Made by a program: the position numbers and the translations under genes
The notes under the pieces: model-generated
Told to the model about the DNA's origin: nothing
The model's input: only the letters and a program-made list of their open reading frames with translations
Databases searched by the model: none
From: Luteibacter anthropi
GTDB taxonomy: Bacteria; Pseudomonadota; Gammaproteobacteria; Xanthomonadales; Rhodanobacteraceae
Reading direction: 5' to 3'
Length of the DNA stretch: 64,000 nucleotides
NCBI RefSeq assembly: GCF_011759365.1
Contig: NZ_JAARLZ010000002.1
Coordinates: 434,001 to 498,000 of the forward strand
Shown here: positions 27,636 through 37,804 of the stretch, in pieces
Layout: every line of letters begins with the position of its first letter
Numbering within the stretch: position 1 is the first letter of the stretch

Positions 27636-29033
27636 CTACTTCTCGCGACGCTTCGCGTTACGAATCATGCGCTGACGTTTGCGCTGCTGGCTGTCGGTCA
27701 GCACGTTGCGGCGACCCGCGAAGGGGTTCTCGCCATCACGGAATGCGATGCGGATCGGCGTGCCTTCCAGGCGGAAGCGCTTGCGGAAGAAGCCTTCGAG
27801 ATAACGGCGATATGCCGGCGCAATGTGCTTCGTACGGCTGCCGTGGATCACGATCGTGGGCGGATTGGTGCCGCCCGGATGCGCGAAGCGCAGCTTCGGC
27901 GCATGACCACGCACCAGCGGCGGCTGGTACGACTCGTAGGCCCTTTCCAGCGTCTGCGTCAGCTCGGACGAGCTCAGCTCCTTCGTGGCGGCTGCGTGCG
28001 CACGAATCACGGCCTTCATCAGCTCGCGCAGGCCGGAGCCATGCAGGGCCGAAATGAATACCGTCTTTGCCCAGTCGGCGAACTGCAGGCGGCGTTCGAG
28101 CGCCTTCTGCGTCTGCTCGCGCTGGTAGCTGTCCATGCCGTCCCACTTGTTCACGGCAATGACCAGGGCGCGCCCTTCTTCGATCACGTGACCGATGAGG
28201 GTGAGATCCTGGTCGGCCAGGTTCTCGCGGGCGTCGATCATGATCACCGTAACCTGCGCCGCAGAAATGCTCTGTAAGGTCTTGATGACGCTGAATTTCT
28301 CTACACCATCCTCGACACGGGCCTTGCGACGGACGCCGGCCGTGTCGATCAGCGTATAGCGCCGGCCATCGCGCTCCAGGGGAACGCGGATGGGGTCGCG
28401 CGTGGTGCCCGCCAGATCGGAGACGATCAGGCGGTCTTCGCCGAGCAGGCGATTGATCAGGGTGGACTTGCCGGCATTCGGGCGGCCCACGATGGCCACG
28501 CGGATGCCCTGCTCTTCCTCGGAAAGCTGCTCTTCTTCCTCTTCGGGAAGATACGGCATGGCCTTGGCGACGATGGTGTCCACGCCACGGCTGTGAGCCG
28601 CGGAGGTCGGAATCGTGTCGGCCACGCCAAAGGTGGCGAACTCGCCGAGCGCGGTGGGCTCGTCCACGCCGTCGGTCTTGTTGACCACGACGATGATCGG
28701 CTTGCCGCTGCGGCGCAGCTCGTTGAGGATCGAGGCATCGAGGGGCAGCACGCCGTCGCGGGCATCACCCACGAAGACCAGCACGTTCGCCTCGGCAATG
28801 GCCAGGCGAACCTGCTGCGCGGTGAGGCCTTCAATGCCCTCGTCGCTGCCGGAAAGACCTCCGGTGTCCACGACCACGAAGGGGCGCGGACCAAGATGAC
28901 AGACGCCGTAGTGTCTGTCGCGAGTAACGCCGGGCATATCGGCGACGAGGGCGTCCCTGCTACGCGTCAGTGCGTTGAAGAGGGTCGACTTACCGACGTT
29001 GGGGCGGCCGACCAGGGCGACGACGGGTAACAT
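27636..29033 (-). CDS. der: Ribosome biogenesis GTPase Der (EngA)
   Basis: 465 aa with two tandem GTPase domains, the signature of Der, which is needed for 50S subunit assembly. Domain 1 has GRPNVGKST and the DTGG switch, with NKTD. Domain 2 has GRPNAGKST, DTAG and NKWD. The C-terminal KH-like domain (about 355-450) ends with a basic tail of KRQRMIRNAKRREK. It follows bamB by 24 bp in the same direction, the standard gammaproteobacterial order. Confidence 0.98.
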   Translation of the reverse strand: MLPVVALVGRPNVGKSTLFNALTRSRDALVADMPGVTRDRHYGVCHLGPRPFVVVDTGGLSGSDEGIEGLTAQQVRLAIAEANVLVFVGDARDGVLPLDASILNELRRSGKPIIVVVNKTDGVDEPTALGEFATFGVADTIPTSAAHSRGVDTIVAKAMPYLPEEEEEQLSEEEQGIRVAIVGRPNAGKSTLINRLLGEDRLIVSDLAGTTRDPIRVPLERDGRRYTLIDTAGVRRKARVEDGVEKFSVIKTLQSISAAQVTVIMIDARENLADQDLTLIGHVIEEGRALVIAVNKWDGMDSYQREQTQKALERRLQFADWAKTVFISALHGSGLRELMKAVIRAHAAATKELSSSELTQTLERAYESYQPPLVRGHAPKLRFAHPGGTNPPTIVIHGSRTKHIAPAYRRYLEGFFRKRFRLEGTPIRIAFRDGENPFAGRRNVLTDSQQRKRQRMIRNAKRREK

Positions 29034-29057
29034 GGGGAAAGCGGGAATCCTAGTAAA

Positions 29058-30257
29058 TCAGTGCGACGAGAGACGGTAGGCGCCGATATGGCCCTCCACG
29101 TCCTCGACGTACACGGTATCGCCCGACACAACCGGCTGGGCGCGAATGGCCTTCTTCGACAGGCGCTCACGACCAACGATCTTGCCGTCGCTGCCGTTGA
29201 GCCAGTGGATGTGACCATCGAGGTCGCCGAGAACGACGAAGTCGCCCTGCGCGGCCGGTGCAGTGAGCCAGCGGTATTTCAGGCCGTCCTGCTTCCAGAT
29301 GCTGGCGCCCGTCGACTTGTCGAAGGCGAACACCTGGGATTGGTCATCCACGCCATAGACGGCATCGCCGTGCACGTCGAGGGAGGTGTAAGTGGAGAAG
29401 GCATGGTTCCACAGCGGGCGACCGCTGGGACCATCCACCGCCGTGAGCTGGCCGTGGTAGGCCGAGCCATAGAGCGTGCTGCCGTCGAGCACGATGGCGC
29501 CGTCGGCGTCGCTCAGGCGGTCGATTTCGGTACGGCCTTCACCGGTGGCGAGGGCCTGCTCCCAGAGCTTTTCGCCGTTGTCGAGGCGGATCGCCACGAG
29601 CTTGCCGTCGTCGCTGCCGAGGAAGATCACGCCGTTGGCAACCAGCAGGCGGCCATTGCCGCGCAGCGTGAGGTTGGGCACCTGCGACTGGTCGTAGGCC
29701 CAGCGACGCTCGCCATTGGTGGCGTCGAGGCCATACACGCGGCCATCGTTGCAGCGGACTACCACGAGGCCACCGACCACCACCGGGCTGGTGATGACTT
29801 CGGAGGACACTTCGGCGGCCCAGCGGCGCTCGCCGTCCTTCGCGTTCATGGCGTAGACGTGGCCGTCGAGGGTGCCCACGGCGACGAGATCGCCGGCAGC
29901 GCCCGGACCACCCGAGAAACGGGCGTCTTCACGCTTGGCGTCGCCCCAGCCGAACCAGCCGTGCTGGCGGGTGCTCTTGGACCACAGCGTTTTGCCGGTG
30001 TTGGCATCGAACGCGGCGATCTTGCCATCGGTGCTGGCGGCGTAGACCACGCCATCGACCACGGCCGGGCGCATGCGCACGCCGGACTGGCCGGCGCCGT
30101 CGCCGAGGCTGTTCTTCCACAGGCGCTCCACCTTCACGGTGGGCTCGAACTTCTTGTCAAGCGGGGTCGGCGGTTCGACGTTTTCCTTCTTGAACGAATG
30201 GCAGCCGGCCAGAACGACCAGCGACGAAGTCAACGCGATTGCCCAGAAACGTTTCAT
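29058..30257 (-). CDS. bamB: Outer-membrane protein assembly lipoprotein BamB
   Basis: 399 aa with a lipoprotein signal ending LAGC (Cys at about 18), so it is anchored in the outer membrane facing the periplasm. The remainder is an eight-bladed PQQ-type beta-propeller with recurring GxVYALDAxTGxxxW-type blades (for example VYAASTDGKIAAFDANTGKTLW). It is part of the BAM complex that inserts beta-barrel proteins. Its ATG overlaps the yfgM stop by 4 bp. Confidence 0.97.
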   Translation of the reverse strand: MKRFWAIALTSSLVVLAGCHSFKKENVEPPTPLDKKFEPTVKVERLWKNSLGDGAGQSGVRMRPAVVDGVVYAASTDGKIAAFDANTGKTLWSKSTRQHGWFGWGDAKREDARFSGGPGAAGDLVAVGTLDGHVYAMNAKDGERRWAAEVSSEVITSPVVVGGLVVVRCNDGRVYGLDATNGERRWAYDQSQVPNLTLRGNGRLLVANGVIFLGSDDGKLVAIRLDNGEKLWEQALATGEGRTEIDRLSDADGAIVLDGSTLYGSAYHGQLTAVDGPSGRPLWNHAFSTYTSLDVHGDAVYGVDDQSQVFAFDKSTGASIWKQDGLKYRWLTAPAAQGDFVVLGDLDGHIHWLNGSDGKIVGRERLSKKAIRAQPVVSGDTVYVEDVEGHIGAYRLSSH

Positions 30258-30904
30258 GCACCCTGCTTCCCGGCCACAGCCAGATCATCGAGTTTGGTTT
30301 GAACCACACCGCGTTGCGGTGCGCTGTCGCCCATGGCAGCGATCGCCGCCTGATAAGCCTTGCGTGCGTCGTCCTGGCGTCCCAGCTTGACAAGGGCATC
30401 GCCGCGGAGTTCCTCCGATACGGAAACGAAGGCCTTGCCCGGCATGGCGTCGAGCGCGGCCAGGGTCTCCTGCGCCTTGCCCTGCGCAAACTTCAGCTGG
30501 GCGTCGCGCAGCGATACGAGCGTCTTGAGGGTGTCGTCGGACGCGTGCGACCTGGCCCAGTCGATGTCGGCGGCGGCCTTATCGAGCTGGCCTGCCACGA
30601 CGTTGCGCTGGGCGCGCTCACCGGCGGCGAACACGGACCACGCCGTGTCGGCGTAGTCCTTCATGAGGGTTTCGGTGCGCATATCGATGTCCGCCGCGCG
30701 GTTCTGCGCCACGGCAGCCTGCAGGGCCGAGTATTCGGACGCGGCGGCCTGCTCGTGGCCCGCGCGATGCGATTTCCACTGCTGCCAGCCGAAGATCAGG
30801 ACCAGGCCGAGGGCCACACCCACCACGATGCTGACGCCATTCTTGCGCAGCCACTGCTGGACGCGCTCGCCCTGTTCGTAATCGTCGTATACGTCGAATG
30901 CCAT
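30254..30904 (-). CDS. yfgM: YfgM-family periplasmic chaperone-like protein
   Basis: 216 aa from MAFDVYDDYEQGERVQ; the upstream extension of the frame is not conserved-looking. An N-in membrane anchor (about 22-42, GVSIVVGVALGLVLIFGWQQW) is followed by a TPR-like helical periplasmic domain, as in the YfgM/Tol-Pal-type ancillary SecYEG partner. Its gene is coupled to bamB by ATGA. In many gammaproteobacteria hisS precedes it; here rodZ does. Confidence 0.88.
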   Translation of the reverse strand: MAFDVYDDYEQGERVQQWLRKNGVSIVVGVALGLVLIFGWQQWKSHRAGHEQAAASEYSALQAAVAQNRAADIDMRTETLMKDYADTAWSVFAAGERAQRNVVAGQLDKAAADIDWARSHASDDTLKTLVSLRDAQLKFAQGKAQETLAALDAMPGKAFVSVSEELRGDALVKLGRQDDARKAYQAAIAAMGDSAPQRGVVQTKLDDLAVAGKQGA

Positions 30905-31055
30905 GCAATCACCCACTGCGCTCCGCGCAGCATACATAGAAGGGAACGGCCCCACGCCGGCCATCGGGGATGGCGGCGAGGATCAATAAGCAAGGATACC
31001 TGAAAAGTACGCGCGGACGGCGCAGCCATGAGGCCGCGCCTTTACCCGCGGATCA

Positions 31056-32123
31056 TCAGTTGGCGACGGGGGACGCCTTGCCGTCGCGGATGTCCACATG
31101 GAAACGGGCCACGTTGGCGCGACGGAAGCTCTCCAGCTGCACGGGCTCGCCATCGACGCTGACCTGCGCGCCCTGGGCATTGCCGATACGGACGTCGAGC
31201 GGGCTGTCGCTGCGGTAGGACTTCTGCGTGCCGGCCGGCAGGATGCCGTATTCCAGACGCGAGCCGTCGGCGGCGGTGACTTCGACCCAGCTGGCGGATG
31301 GCAGGTTCAGGCTAAGGCTGTGGGCGCCCTGCCCGTTTTCCGTGGCGGCGGGCTGGGCCGGTGCCACGGCGCTGGCCAACGGGGCCTTGGACGCATTGCC
31401 CAGCGGCGGGAACATGGCCATGGAGGCCAGGACCGGCTGCTGGTCTTCCACGTGCTGCTCCACCACCGGAGCGGCCGGCGCGACGGCCGTGGCCACGGCA
31501 CTCGCCAGGGCAGCAGAGGTGCCAGCCGGCGCCGGGGCGTCCTGCTGGGCCACCGGGGTGGCATCCAGCGGAGCCAGGCGCGGCATGTCGCGGTCGAGCG
31601 TGCCACGCACACCCAGCCACACCATGGGCACCACGATCACGGCCGTGAGCACCACGTAGGTGGCTGCCGTGACATAGCGTTCGAGGAGGTAGCGCGAATG
31701 CGAGACGCCACCGGTGACAACCAGATCGGGCTGTCGCGGCGACAGGCGGGCGACCTCGGCCTGGATGGCGGCCTCGTCCACACCTACATGACGGCCGTAT
31801 TTGCCGAGATAGCCGGCCAGGTAGACCTGGTAGTCGATGCCCGCGTAGTCCCCCGCCTCAAGCTGGCGAAGCAGGCGGGTGGGCAGGCGCAGAGCCTGGC
31901 CACAGGCGTCGATGGTGTAGCCGCGGGCTTCGCGAGCCGCCCGCAGGCGGCCGCCAAAGCTGCCTTCGGACACGTGATCGATCAACACGCGGCCGTTGTC
32001 TTCCGCACTGGCATGGTTCTGCGGTTCCACGGCGTCCTCCTTGGAAATAGATGGCTCGATGCCAGCGAACAGATCCTGTTCGCTCTCGTCACGCCCGGGC
32101 TGGTTCGAAGAAACTGAGGTCAT
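31056..32123 (-). CDS. rodZ: Cell-shape protein RodZ
   Basis: 355 aa. A Cro-type helix-turn-helix domain (GGRLRAAREARGYTIDACGQAL, about 56-120) faces the cytoplasm and binds MreB. A transmembrane helix follows (about 180-200), then an Ala/Pro-rich linker and a C-terminal DUF4115 beta domain (SLSLNLPSASWVEVTAADG). It links the MreB cytoskeleton to the wall elongation machinery. Its ATG overlaps the pilF stop by 4 bp. Confidence 0.92.
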   Translation of the reverse strand: MTSVSSNQPGRDESEQDLFAGIEPSISKEDAVEPQNHASAEDNGRVLIDHVSEGSFGGRLRAAREARGYTIDACGQALRLPTRLLRQLEAGDYAGIDYQVYLAGYLGKYGRHVGVDEAAIQAEVARLSPRQPDLVVTGGVSHSRYLLERYVTAATYVVLTAVIVVPMVWLGVRGTLDRDMPRLAPLDATPVAQQDAPAPAGTSAALASAVATAVAPAAPVVEQHVEDQQPVLASMAMFPPLGNASKAPLASAVAPAQPAATENGQGAHSLSLNLPSASWVEVTAADGSRLEYGILPAGTQKSYRSDSPLDVRIGNAQGAQVSVDGEPVQLESFRRANVARFHVDIRDGKASPVAN

Positions 32124-32890
32124 TGACGTGCGGTGGCTTCGAGTGCGTGCGCGGGTTCCGAATCCGGGAACGTTTCGCGCAGGCGTTTGGCGTAATCCTG
32201 GGCACCCTCCCCGTTGCCCAGCCGGAGCTCGATGTCGTGACCGAGCTTCAATGCCTCCGGACTCGGTGCCCCGAGCGCCTCTAGGCGCTGCAGGAAGGCG
32301 CGAGCCCGGAATGCATCGTTCTTAAGGTACAACACGCGGGCCGTCTGAAACAGGGCATCCGCGTTGTTCGGATTGCGGGCAAGCGCTTTCCGGAAGTATT
32401 CCTCGGCCGAAACGTAGTCCCCGGACTGCATCTCGCAGGTGCCGGCATTGGACAGGGCGAGGTCAGGCGTTTCGTAGAAGGGGTCGGCCAGGGCCCTGTC
32501 GAAGTAGGGCTTGGCCTCGGCGGCGCGGTTCTGCTTGCACAGGAAGGCGGCCAGGTTGTTGTTGACCGAGCCCTTCTTCGGGTCGAACTCCACCGCCTTG
32601 CGATAGTGCAGCTCGGCATTGACCGGGTCGTTGATGCGCTCGTAGAGCACGGCAATCACGGTATGGGCCGGGACGTATTTCGGATCGAACTGGAGGGCTT
32701 TCTGGAGTTTCTCCATGGCGCCTTCCAGGTTGCCGTCCTGCATGTAGCGCTGGCCGAGCTCCGTGTGAACCTCGGCACCCTTGGCGCGGTTGTCGGCTGC
32801 CGTAGTGGGACGCAGTCCGGAGCCGTCGCCGGAACAACCGGCGCACGCCAGGACGAGCCCGACCAACAGCCCCCACCGCTCAAGCCGCAT
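32120..32890 (-). CDS. pilF: Type IV pilus biogenesis lipoprotein PilF/PilW
   Basis: 256 aa. The signal ends CAGC at about residue 19, giving a lipoprotein. The rest is a run of TPR repeats ([55 protein letters not shown]), as in PilF, the pilotin that places the PilQ secretin in the outer membrane. It overlaps the rlmN end by 11 bp. Confidence 0.93.
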   Translation of the reverse strand: MRLERWGLLVGLVLACAGCSGDGSGLRPTTAADNRAKGAEVHTELGQRYMQDGNLEGAMEKLQKALQFDPKYVPAHTVIAVLYERINDPVNAELHYRKAVEFDPKKGSVNNNLAAFLCKQNRAAEAKPYFDRALADPFYETPDLALSNAGTCEMQSGDYVSAEEYFRKALARNPNNADALFQTARVLYLKNDAFRARAFLQRLEALGAPSPEALKLGHDIELRLGNGEGAQDYAKRLRETFPDSEPAHALEATARQ

Positions 32891-34004
32891 TCACCACTCC
32901 CTCTTCGAGCTTCTTGCGGAACTCCGCCTGACGGCGGGTACGGTCCACCACCTGGCCCTTCAGCTGGCCGCAGGCGGCATCGATGTCGTCGCCGCGGGTA
33001 CGGCGCAGCATGGTCAGCACACCGGCGTTGAGCAGCTGGGTCTGGAAGGCCCGGATCTCGTCGGCGCCGGAACGCTCGAAACGCGCGCCCGGGAACGGGT
33101 TGAACGGAATGAGGTTGACCTTGTTGGCACCCGGCAGGCGGCGCATGAACTTCACAAGCTGGCGCGCGTGCTCGGGGCGGTCGTTCACGCCCTTCATGAG
33201 GGTGTATTCGAAGGTGATCGACGTACGCGGCGCGCGACGGATATAGCGCTCGCAGGCGGCCATGAGCTCGGCCAGCGGGTAGCGCTTGTTCAGCGGCACC
33301 AGCTCGGTACGCAGCTCGTCGTTGGCGGCGTGCAGCGACACGGCCAACGAGACGTCGCTCTCGGCCGAGAGCTTGTCGATCATGGGCACGAGGCCCGCCG
33401 TGGAGAGCGTGACGCGCTTGCTGGCCAGGCCGAAGCCCAGGTCGTCGCGCATCAGGCTCATGGCCTTGACCACGTTGTCGAAGTTCAGCAGCGGCTCGCC
33501 CATGCCCATCATCACCACGTTGGTGATGCGGCGCTTCTGGTGCGGCACGTTGCCGAGGTATTTGGCCGCCACCCACACCTGGCCGATGATCTCGGCGGTG
33601 GAGAGGTTGCGGGAGAAGCCCTGCGTTGCCGTGGAGCAGAACTGGCAGTTCAGGGCGCAGCCCACCTGCGAGGACACGCAGAGCGTGCCGCGGGTGGGCT
33701 CCGGGATGTACACGGTCTCGATGGCGTTGCCGCCATCCATGCCCAGCAGCCACTTGTGGGTGCCGTCGATCGCGCCCTTTTCGAACACGGTGGACGGCGG
33801 CCCGACGTAGCAGGTGGCCTCGAGCTTTTCGCGAAGGGCCTTGCCGACATCGGTCATCTTGCCGAAATCGCTTTCAAGTCGGTGGTAGATCCACTTCATG
33901 ACCTGGTCGGCGCGATAGGGCTTCTCGCCCAGGCTGGCGAAGAAATCGCGCAGCCCCTGGCGATCGAAATCGAGAAGGTTGACCTTGTCGGCAGGCGTAT
34001 TCAC
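32880..34004 (-). CDS. rlmN: 23S rRNA (adenine-2503-C2)-methyltransferase / tRNA methyltransferase RlmN
   Basis: 374 aa radical-SAM enzyme. The cluster motif CALNCQFC (CxxxCxxC) follows VSSQVG. The GMGEPLLN motif and the C-terminal Cys region near the variant Cys (residue close to [11 protein letters not shown]) used in methyl transfer are all present. It methylates A2503 of 23S rRNA and A37 of some tRNAs. It is the first gene after ndk in the run rlmN-pilF-rodZ. Confidence 0.98.
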   Translation of the reverse strand: MNTPADKVNLLDFDRQGLRDFFASLGEKPYRADQVMKWIYHRLESDFGKMTDVGKALREKLEATCYVGPPSTVFEKGAIDGTHKWLLGMDGGNAIETVYIPEPTRGTLCVSSQVGCALNCQFCSTATQGFSRNLSTAEIIGQVWVAAKYLGNVPHQKRRITNVVMMGMGEPLLNFDNVVKAMSLMRDDLGFGLASKRVTLSTAGLVPMIDKLSAESDVSLAVSLHAANDELRTELVPLNKRYPLAELMAACERYIRRAPRTSITFEYTLMKGVNDRPEHARQLVKFMRRLPGANKVNLIPFNPFPGARFERSGADEIRAFQTQLLNAGVLTMLRRTRGDDIDAACGQLKGQVVDRTRRQAEFRKKLEEGVVNAA

Positions 34005-34012
34005 GGCATGAC

Positions 34013-34438
34013 TCAGTGCGAGACGACTTCCGTGGAACGGAAGAAGTAGGCGATCTCGACCGCGGCGGTCTCGGCGGCATCGGAGCCGTGGACAGCGTTG
34101 GCGTCGATCGAATCGGCGAAGTCGGCGCGGATGGTGCCCGGCGCGGCGTCCTTCGGGTTGGTGGCGCCCATCAGGTCGCGGTTCTTGAGGATCGCGCCTT
34201 CGCCTTCCAGCACCTGGATGACGACCGGGCCCGAGATCATGAACTCGACGAGGGCGTTGAAGAACGGGCGCTCCTTGTGGACGGCGTAGAAGCCTTCGGC
34301 TTCGGCGCGGCTCAGCTGCTGCATGCGCTGGGCGACGACCTTGAGGCCGGCCTTCTCGAAACGGGCGACGATTTCACCGATGACGTTCTTCTTGACGGCG
34401 TCGGGCTTGATGATCGAAAGGGTGCGCTCCAGCGCCAT
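34013..34438 (-). CDS. ndk: Nucleoside diphosphate kinase
   Basis: 141 aa, the normal family length. It transfers the gamma-phosphate of ATP to NDPs through a phospho-His; the active site NAVHGSD is present, with [15 protein letters not shown] at the N-terminus. It lies 8 bp from rlmN and probably leads that operon. Confidence 0.98.
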   Translation of the reverse strand: MALERTLSIIKPDAVKKNVIGEIVARFEKAGLKVVAQRMQQLSRAEAEGFYAVHKERPFFNALVEFMISGPVVIQVLEGEGAILKNRDLMGATNPKDAAPGTIRADFADSIDANAVHGSDAAETAAVEIAYFFRSTEVVSH

Positions 34439-34636
34439 GCGAATGCTCCGGGAAATGTGGACGATAGGTAAAAGACTACCGGGACGCCTGGCGACGCCCG
34501 GTGAAAGTTTGGAGCCAAAGCCGTCCGGAATGACGGACTTAGCTCACGAAATCTTGACAGATTCTAGCTGATTCGCAAGGGAAATGCAGTCATGTGCGGA
34601 CGCAGATTGACCCTCGCGAGCAGCCGGGCGTATTCT

Positions 34637-34650
34637 CAAACAATCGTTTG
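34637..34650. promoter_or_regulatory. PsrA-like operator
   Basis: CAAACAATCGTTTG is a palindrome that fits the pseudomonad PsrA consensus [G/C]AAAC-N2-4-GTTT[G/C]. A half-site TCAAAC follows at 34652. It lies 33 bp before the start of the PsrA-like TetR gene, so autoregulation and control of the fad genes are likely. Confidence 0.7.
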
Positions 34651-34682
34651 ATTCAAACCACCCTCCTTTGGAGTCTGCCGAC

Positions 34683-35345
34683 ATGACGAGCGCCCCCTAC
34701 GCGTCCCGCGAACGCAGCACGAAGGAGCGCATCCTGGGCGCGGCCGAGGCACTGTTCGCCACCCATGGCTTCGCCGGGGCCTCGCTGCGCCAGGTCACGG
34801 CCGCCGCCCGGGTGAACCTTGCCGCCGTCAATTACCACTTCGGGTCCAAGGACAAGCTCATCGAAGAGGTGTTCCGGCGCCGGCTCGACGAACTGAACAG
34901 CCGCCGCATGGCGGCACTGAACCGGATCGCAGGCGACTCTGAGACCACGCTCGAGGATGTCCTCGACGCCTACATCCGCCCGGCGCTGGATCTCTCCCGC
35001 AACGATGGCGGCGGCGCGGCCTTCGTGCGCGTGCTCGCCCGGGCCTACGCCGAACACAACGAAACCCTGCGCCGCTTCCTGTCCGACAACTACGGCCACG
35101 TGCTGCGCCAGTTCGCCGGCGAATTCGCCCGCCTGCTGCCGGGGCTGGCCAAGGAAGAGATCTACTGGCGCCTCGATATCGTCACCGGGGCGCTCACTTA
35201 CGCCATGGCCGACTTCGGCATCATCCAGCGCAAGAGCGACGTCGACGAGCACGCGCACCGCGAAGCCGCCGCCGACCATCTCATCCGCTTTGCCGCCGCC
35301 GGCATGCGCAACCCTTCCGTTTCGAACTCCCCGGTCAGCCGCTGA
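34683..35345 (+). CDS. psrA: TetR-family regulator, PsrA-like
   Basis: 220 aa with GGAG 9 nt before the ATG. The N-terminal TetR helix-turn-helix has the PsrA-typical LRQVTAAARVNLAAVNYHFGSKDKLI block. In Pseudomonas PsrA is a fatty-acid-sensing repressor of its own gene and of beta-oxidation genes and an activator of rpoS. Here the fadB-like and fadA genes follow directly, and a matching operator lies in front. The gene name is by similarity of the N-terminus and by context. Confidence 0.8.
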   Translation: MTSAPYASRERSTKERILGAAEALFATHGFAGASLRQVTAAARVNLAAVNYHFGSKDKLIEEVFRRRLDELNSRRMAALNRIAGDSETTLEDVLDAYIRPALDLSRNDGGGAAFVRVLARAYAEHNETLRRFLSDNYGHVLRQFAGEFARLLPGLAKEEIYWRLDIVTGALTYAMADFGIIQRKSDVDEHAHREAAADHLIRFAAAGMRNPSVSNSPVSR

Positions 35346-35382
35346 CCGGCCACGCTCTTTCAAGCACCATCCGGAGAACACC

Positions 35383-37752
35383 ATGACCGCAACACCGTTA
35401 CGCATTCGCAAGGCCGCGGTACTCGGCGCCGGCGTCATGGGCGCGCAGATTGCCGCGCACCTGACGAACGCCAACGTGGAAACCGTGCTGTTCGACCTTC
35501 CCGCCAAGGAAGGCCCCAAGAGCGGCATCGCCCTCAAGGCCATTGCCAACCTCGCCAAGCTCTCGCCGGCCCCGCTCGCCGAGAAGTCGCTGGGCGCCGC
35601 CATCATCCCGGCCAACTACGAGGACGACCTCGCGGAGCTGGCCGACGTGGACCTCGTGATCGAGGCCATTGCCGAACGGATGGACTGGAAGCTCGATCTG
35701 TATACGAAGATCGCGCCGCACGTGTCCAAGACCGCCGTGCTGGCCAGCAACACTTCCGGCCTGTCGATCAACGGCCTGGCCGAAGCGCTGCCCGAAACGC
35801 TGCGCCACCGCTTCACCGGCGTGCACTTCTTCAATCCGCCGCGCTACATGCACCTGGTAGAGCTCATCCCCACCCGCCTCACCGACAGCGCCGTGCTCGA
35901 AGGCCTCGAAGCCTTCCTCACCACCACGCTCGGCAAGGGTGTTGTCTACGCCAAGGACACCCCGAACTTCATCGGCAACCGCATCGGCGTGTTCTCGATG
36001 CTGTCCACCATGTTCCACACCGAGCAGTTCGGCCTGGGCTTCGACACCGTCGACGCGCTGACCGGCCCGGCCATCGGCCGCCCGAAGAGCGCCACCTTCC
36101 GCACGGCGGACGTGGTGGGCCTGGACACGCTCGCCCACGTGGTCAAGACCATGGGCGACACCCTGCCCGACGACCCGTGGCACAAGTATTTCCAGCCGCC
36201 GGTGTGGCTGAAGGGCCTCATCGAGAAGGGCGCCATCGGCCAGAAGGTCGGTGCCGGTTTCTATCGCAAGGCGGGCAAGGACATCGTCGTCCTTGATCTG
36301 GCGAAGCAGGATTACCGTCCGTCGGAAGGCAAGGCCTCCGACGAGGTCGCCGCCATCCTCGCCATCAAGGATCCCTCGGAGAAGTTCGCGAAGCTGCGCG
36401 CTTCCTCCGATCCGCAGGCGCAGTTCCTGTGGGCCGTGTTCCGCGACCTCTTCCACTACACCTCCTACCACCTCGCCGACATCGCCGAGACGGCGCGTGA
36501 CGTCGACTTCGCCATCCGCTGGGGCTACGGCTGGAAGCTCGGTCCGTTCGAGCTGTGGCAGGCCGCTGGCTGGCAGCAGGTGGCCGGCTGGATCGCCGAG
36601 GACATCGCCGCCGGCAAGACCATGAGCAGCGCTCCGCTGCCCGCCTGGGTCACCGATGGCCGCAACGGCGTGCATGGCAAGGGCGGCTCCTACTCCGCCA
36701 GTGCCAACGCCGAGAAGCCGCGCTCGTCGCACCCGGTGTACCAGCGCCAGCCGTTCCCCGATGCGATCCTGAGCGAGAAGTTCGACCAGGGCACCACCGT
36801 CTGGGAAAACGACGGCGTGCGCCTGTGGACCACGGGCGACGACATCGGCGTCATCTCGTTCAAGACCAAGATGCACACGGTCAACGACCAGGTGCTCGAC
36901 GGCATCCAGCATGCCATCGGCCTCGCCGAGCAGCAGTTCCGCGGCGTGGTGCTGTGGCAGCCTTCCGAGCCGTTCTCGGCCGGCGCCGACCTCAAGGGCG
37001 CGCTGGGTCTCCTCCAGGCCGGCAGGCTCGCCGAGTTCGAGGCCATGGTGGCGAACTTTCAGGCCACCAGCATGCGCATCAAGTACTCGCTGGTGCCGGT
37101 GATTGCCGCCGTGCGCGGACTCGCCCTGGGCGGTGGCTGCGAATTCCAGATGCATTCGGCCCGCACCGTGGCGGCACTGGAAAGCTACATCGGCCTGGTC
37201 GAGGCCGGCGTGGGCCTGCTTCCGGCCGGTGGCGGCCTGAAGGAACTGGCCGTGCGCGCCGCCCAGCACAACCCGGAAGACCCGTTCGAATACCTGAAGA
37301 AGGTGTTCGAGACGGTCGCCATGGCGAAGGTCTCCACCAGCGCGCTCGAAGCCAAGACGCTCGGCCTGCTGCGCAAGGACGACATCGTGGTGTTCAACGC
37401 CTACGAACTGCTCCACGTCGCCAAGGCCCAGGCCCGCGCGATGGCCGAGTCCGGCTACCGCCCGCCGCTCCCGGCGCGCGCGATTCCGGCCGCAGGTGAC
37501 ACCAGCACAGCCACGTTCAAGGCCTCGCTGGCGAACCTCGCCGAGGGCTACTTCGCTTCGGCGCACGACATCGAGATCGCCAGCCGCATCGCCGACACGC
37601 TGTCGGGCGGCCGCATCGAGCGCGGTTCGCCGGTGGACGAAGAGTGGCTGCTCGCCCTCGAGCGCAAGCACTTCGTCGAACTGGCGCAGACCGAAAAGAC
37701 CCAGGCCCGCATCGCCCACACGATGACGACGGGCAAGCCGCTGCGTAACTGA
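35383..37752 (+). CDS. 3-hydroxyacyl-CoA dehydrogenase/enoyl-CoA hydratase, FadN type
   Basis: 789 aa from an ATG with GGAGA upstream. Domain order is dehydrogenase first (GAGVMGAQIA, NAD site; SNTSGLSI and GVHFFNPPRYM, active His) then a C-terminal enoyl-CoA hydratase-like crotonase domain (FSAGADLK, GGGCEFQMHS). This order is that of the B. subtilis FadN family, the reverse of E. coli FadB. It carries out the hydration and dehydrogenation steps of fatty-acid beta-oxidation, acting with the thiolase encoded 52 bp downstream. Probably controlled by the PsrA-like repressor. Confidence 0.93.
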   Translation: MTATPLRIRKAAVLGAGVMGAQIAAHLTNANVETVLFDLPAKEGPKSGIALKAIANLAKLSPAPLAEKSLGAAIIPANYEDDLAELADVDLVIEAIAERMDWKLDLYTKIAPHVSKTAVLASNTSGLSINGLAEALPETLRHRFTGVHFFNPPRYMHLVELIPTRLTDSAVLEGLEAFLTTTLGKGVVYAKDTPNFIGNRIGVFSMLSTMFHTEQFGLGFDTVDALTGPAIGRPKSATFRTADVVGLDTLAHVVKTMGDTLPDDPWHKYFQPPVWLKGLIEKGAIGQKVGAGFYRKAGKDIVVLDLAKQDYRPSEGKASDEVAAILAIKDPSEKFAKLRASSDPQAQFLWAVFRDLFHYTSYHLADIAETARDVDFAIRWGYGWKLGPFELWQAAGWQQVAGWIAEDIAAGKTMSSAPLPAWVTDGRNGVHGKGGSYSASANAEKPRSSHPVYQRQPFPDAILSEKFDQGTTVWENDGVRLWTTGDDIGVISFKTKMHTVNDQVLDGIQHAIGLAEQQFRGVVLWQPSEPFSAGADLKGALGLLQAGRLAEFEAMVANFQATSMRIKYSLVPVIAAVRGLALGGGCEFQMHSARTVAALESYIGLVEAGVGLLPAGGGLKELAVRAAQHNPEDPFEYLKKVFETVAMAKVSTSALEAKTLGLLRKDDIVVFNAYELLHVAKAQARAMAESGYRPPLPARAIPAAGDTSTATFKASLANLAEGYFASAHDIEIASRIADTLSGGRIERGSPVDEEWLLALERKHFVELAQTEKTQARIAHTMTTGKPLRN

Positions 37753-37804
37753 CGCGCCACGCGCTCCTACGCAACCGACCTGCCCACTTAAAGGAATCAC
37801 CTCC

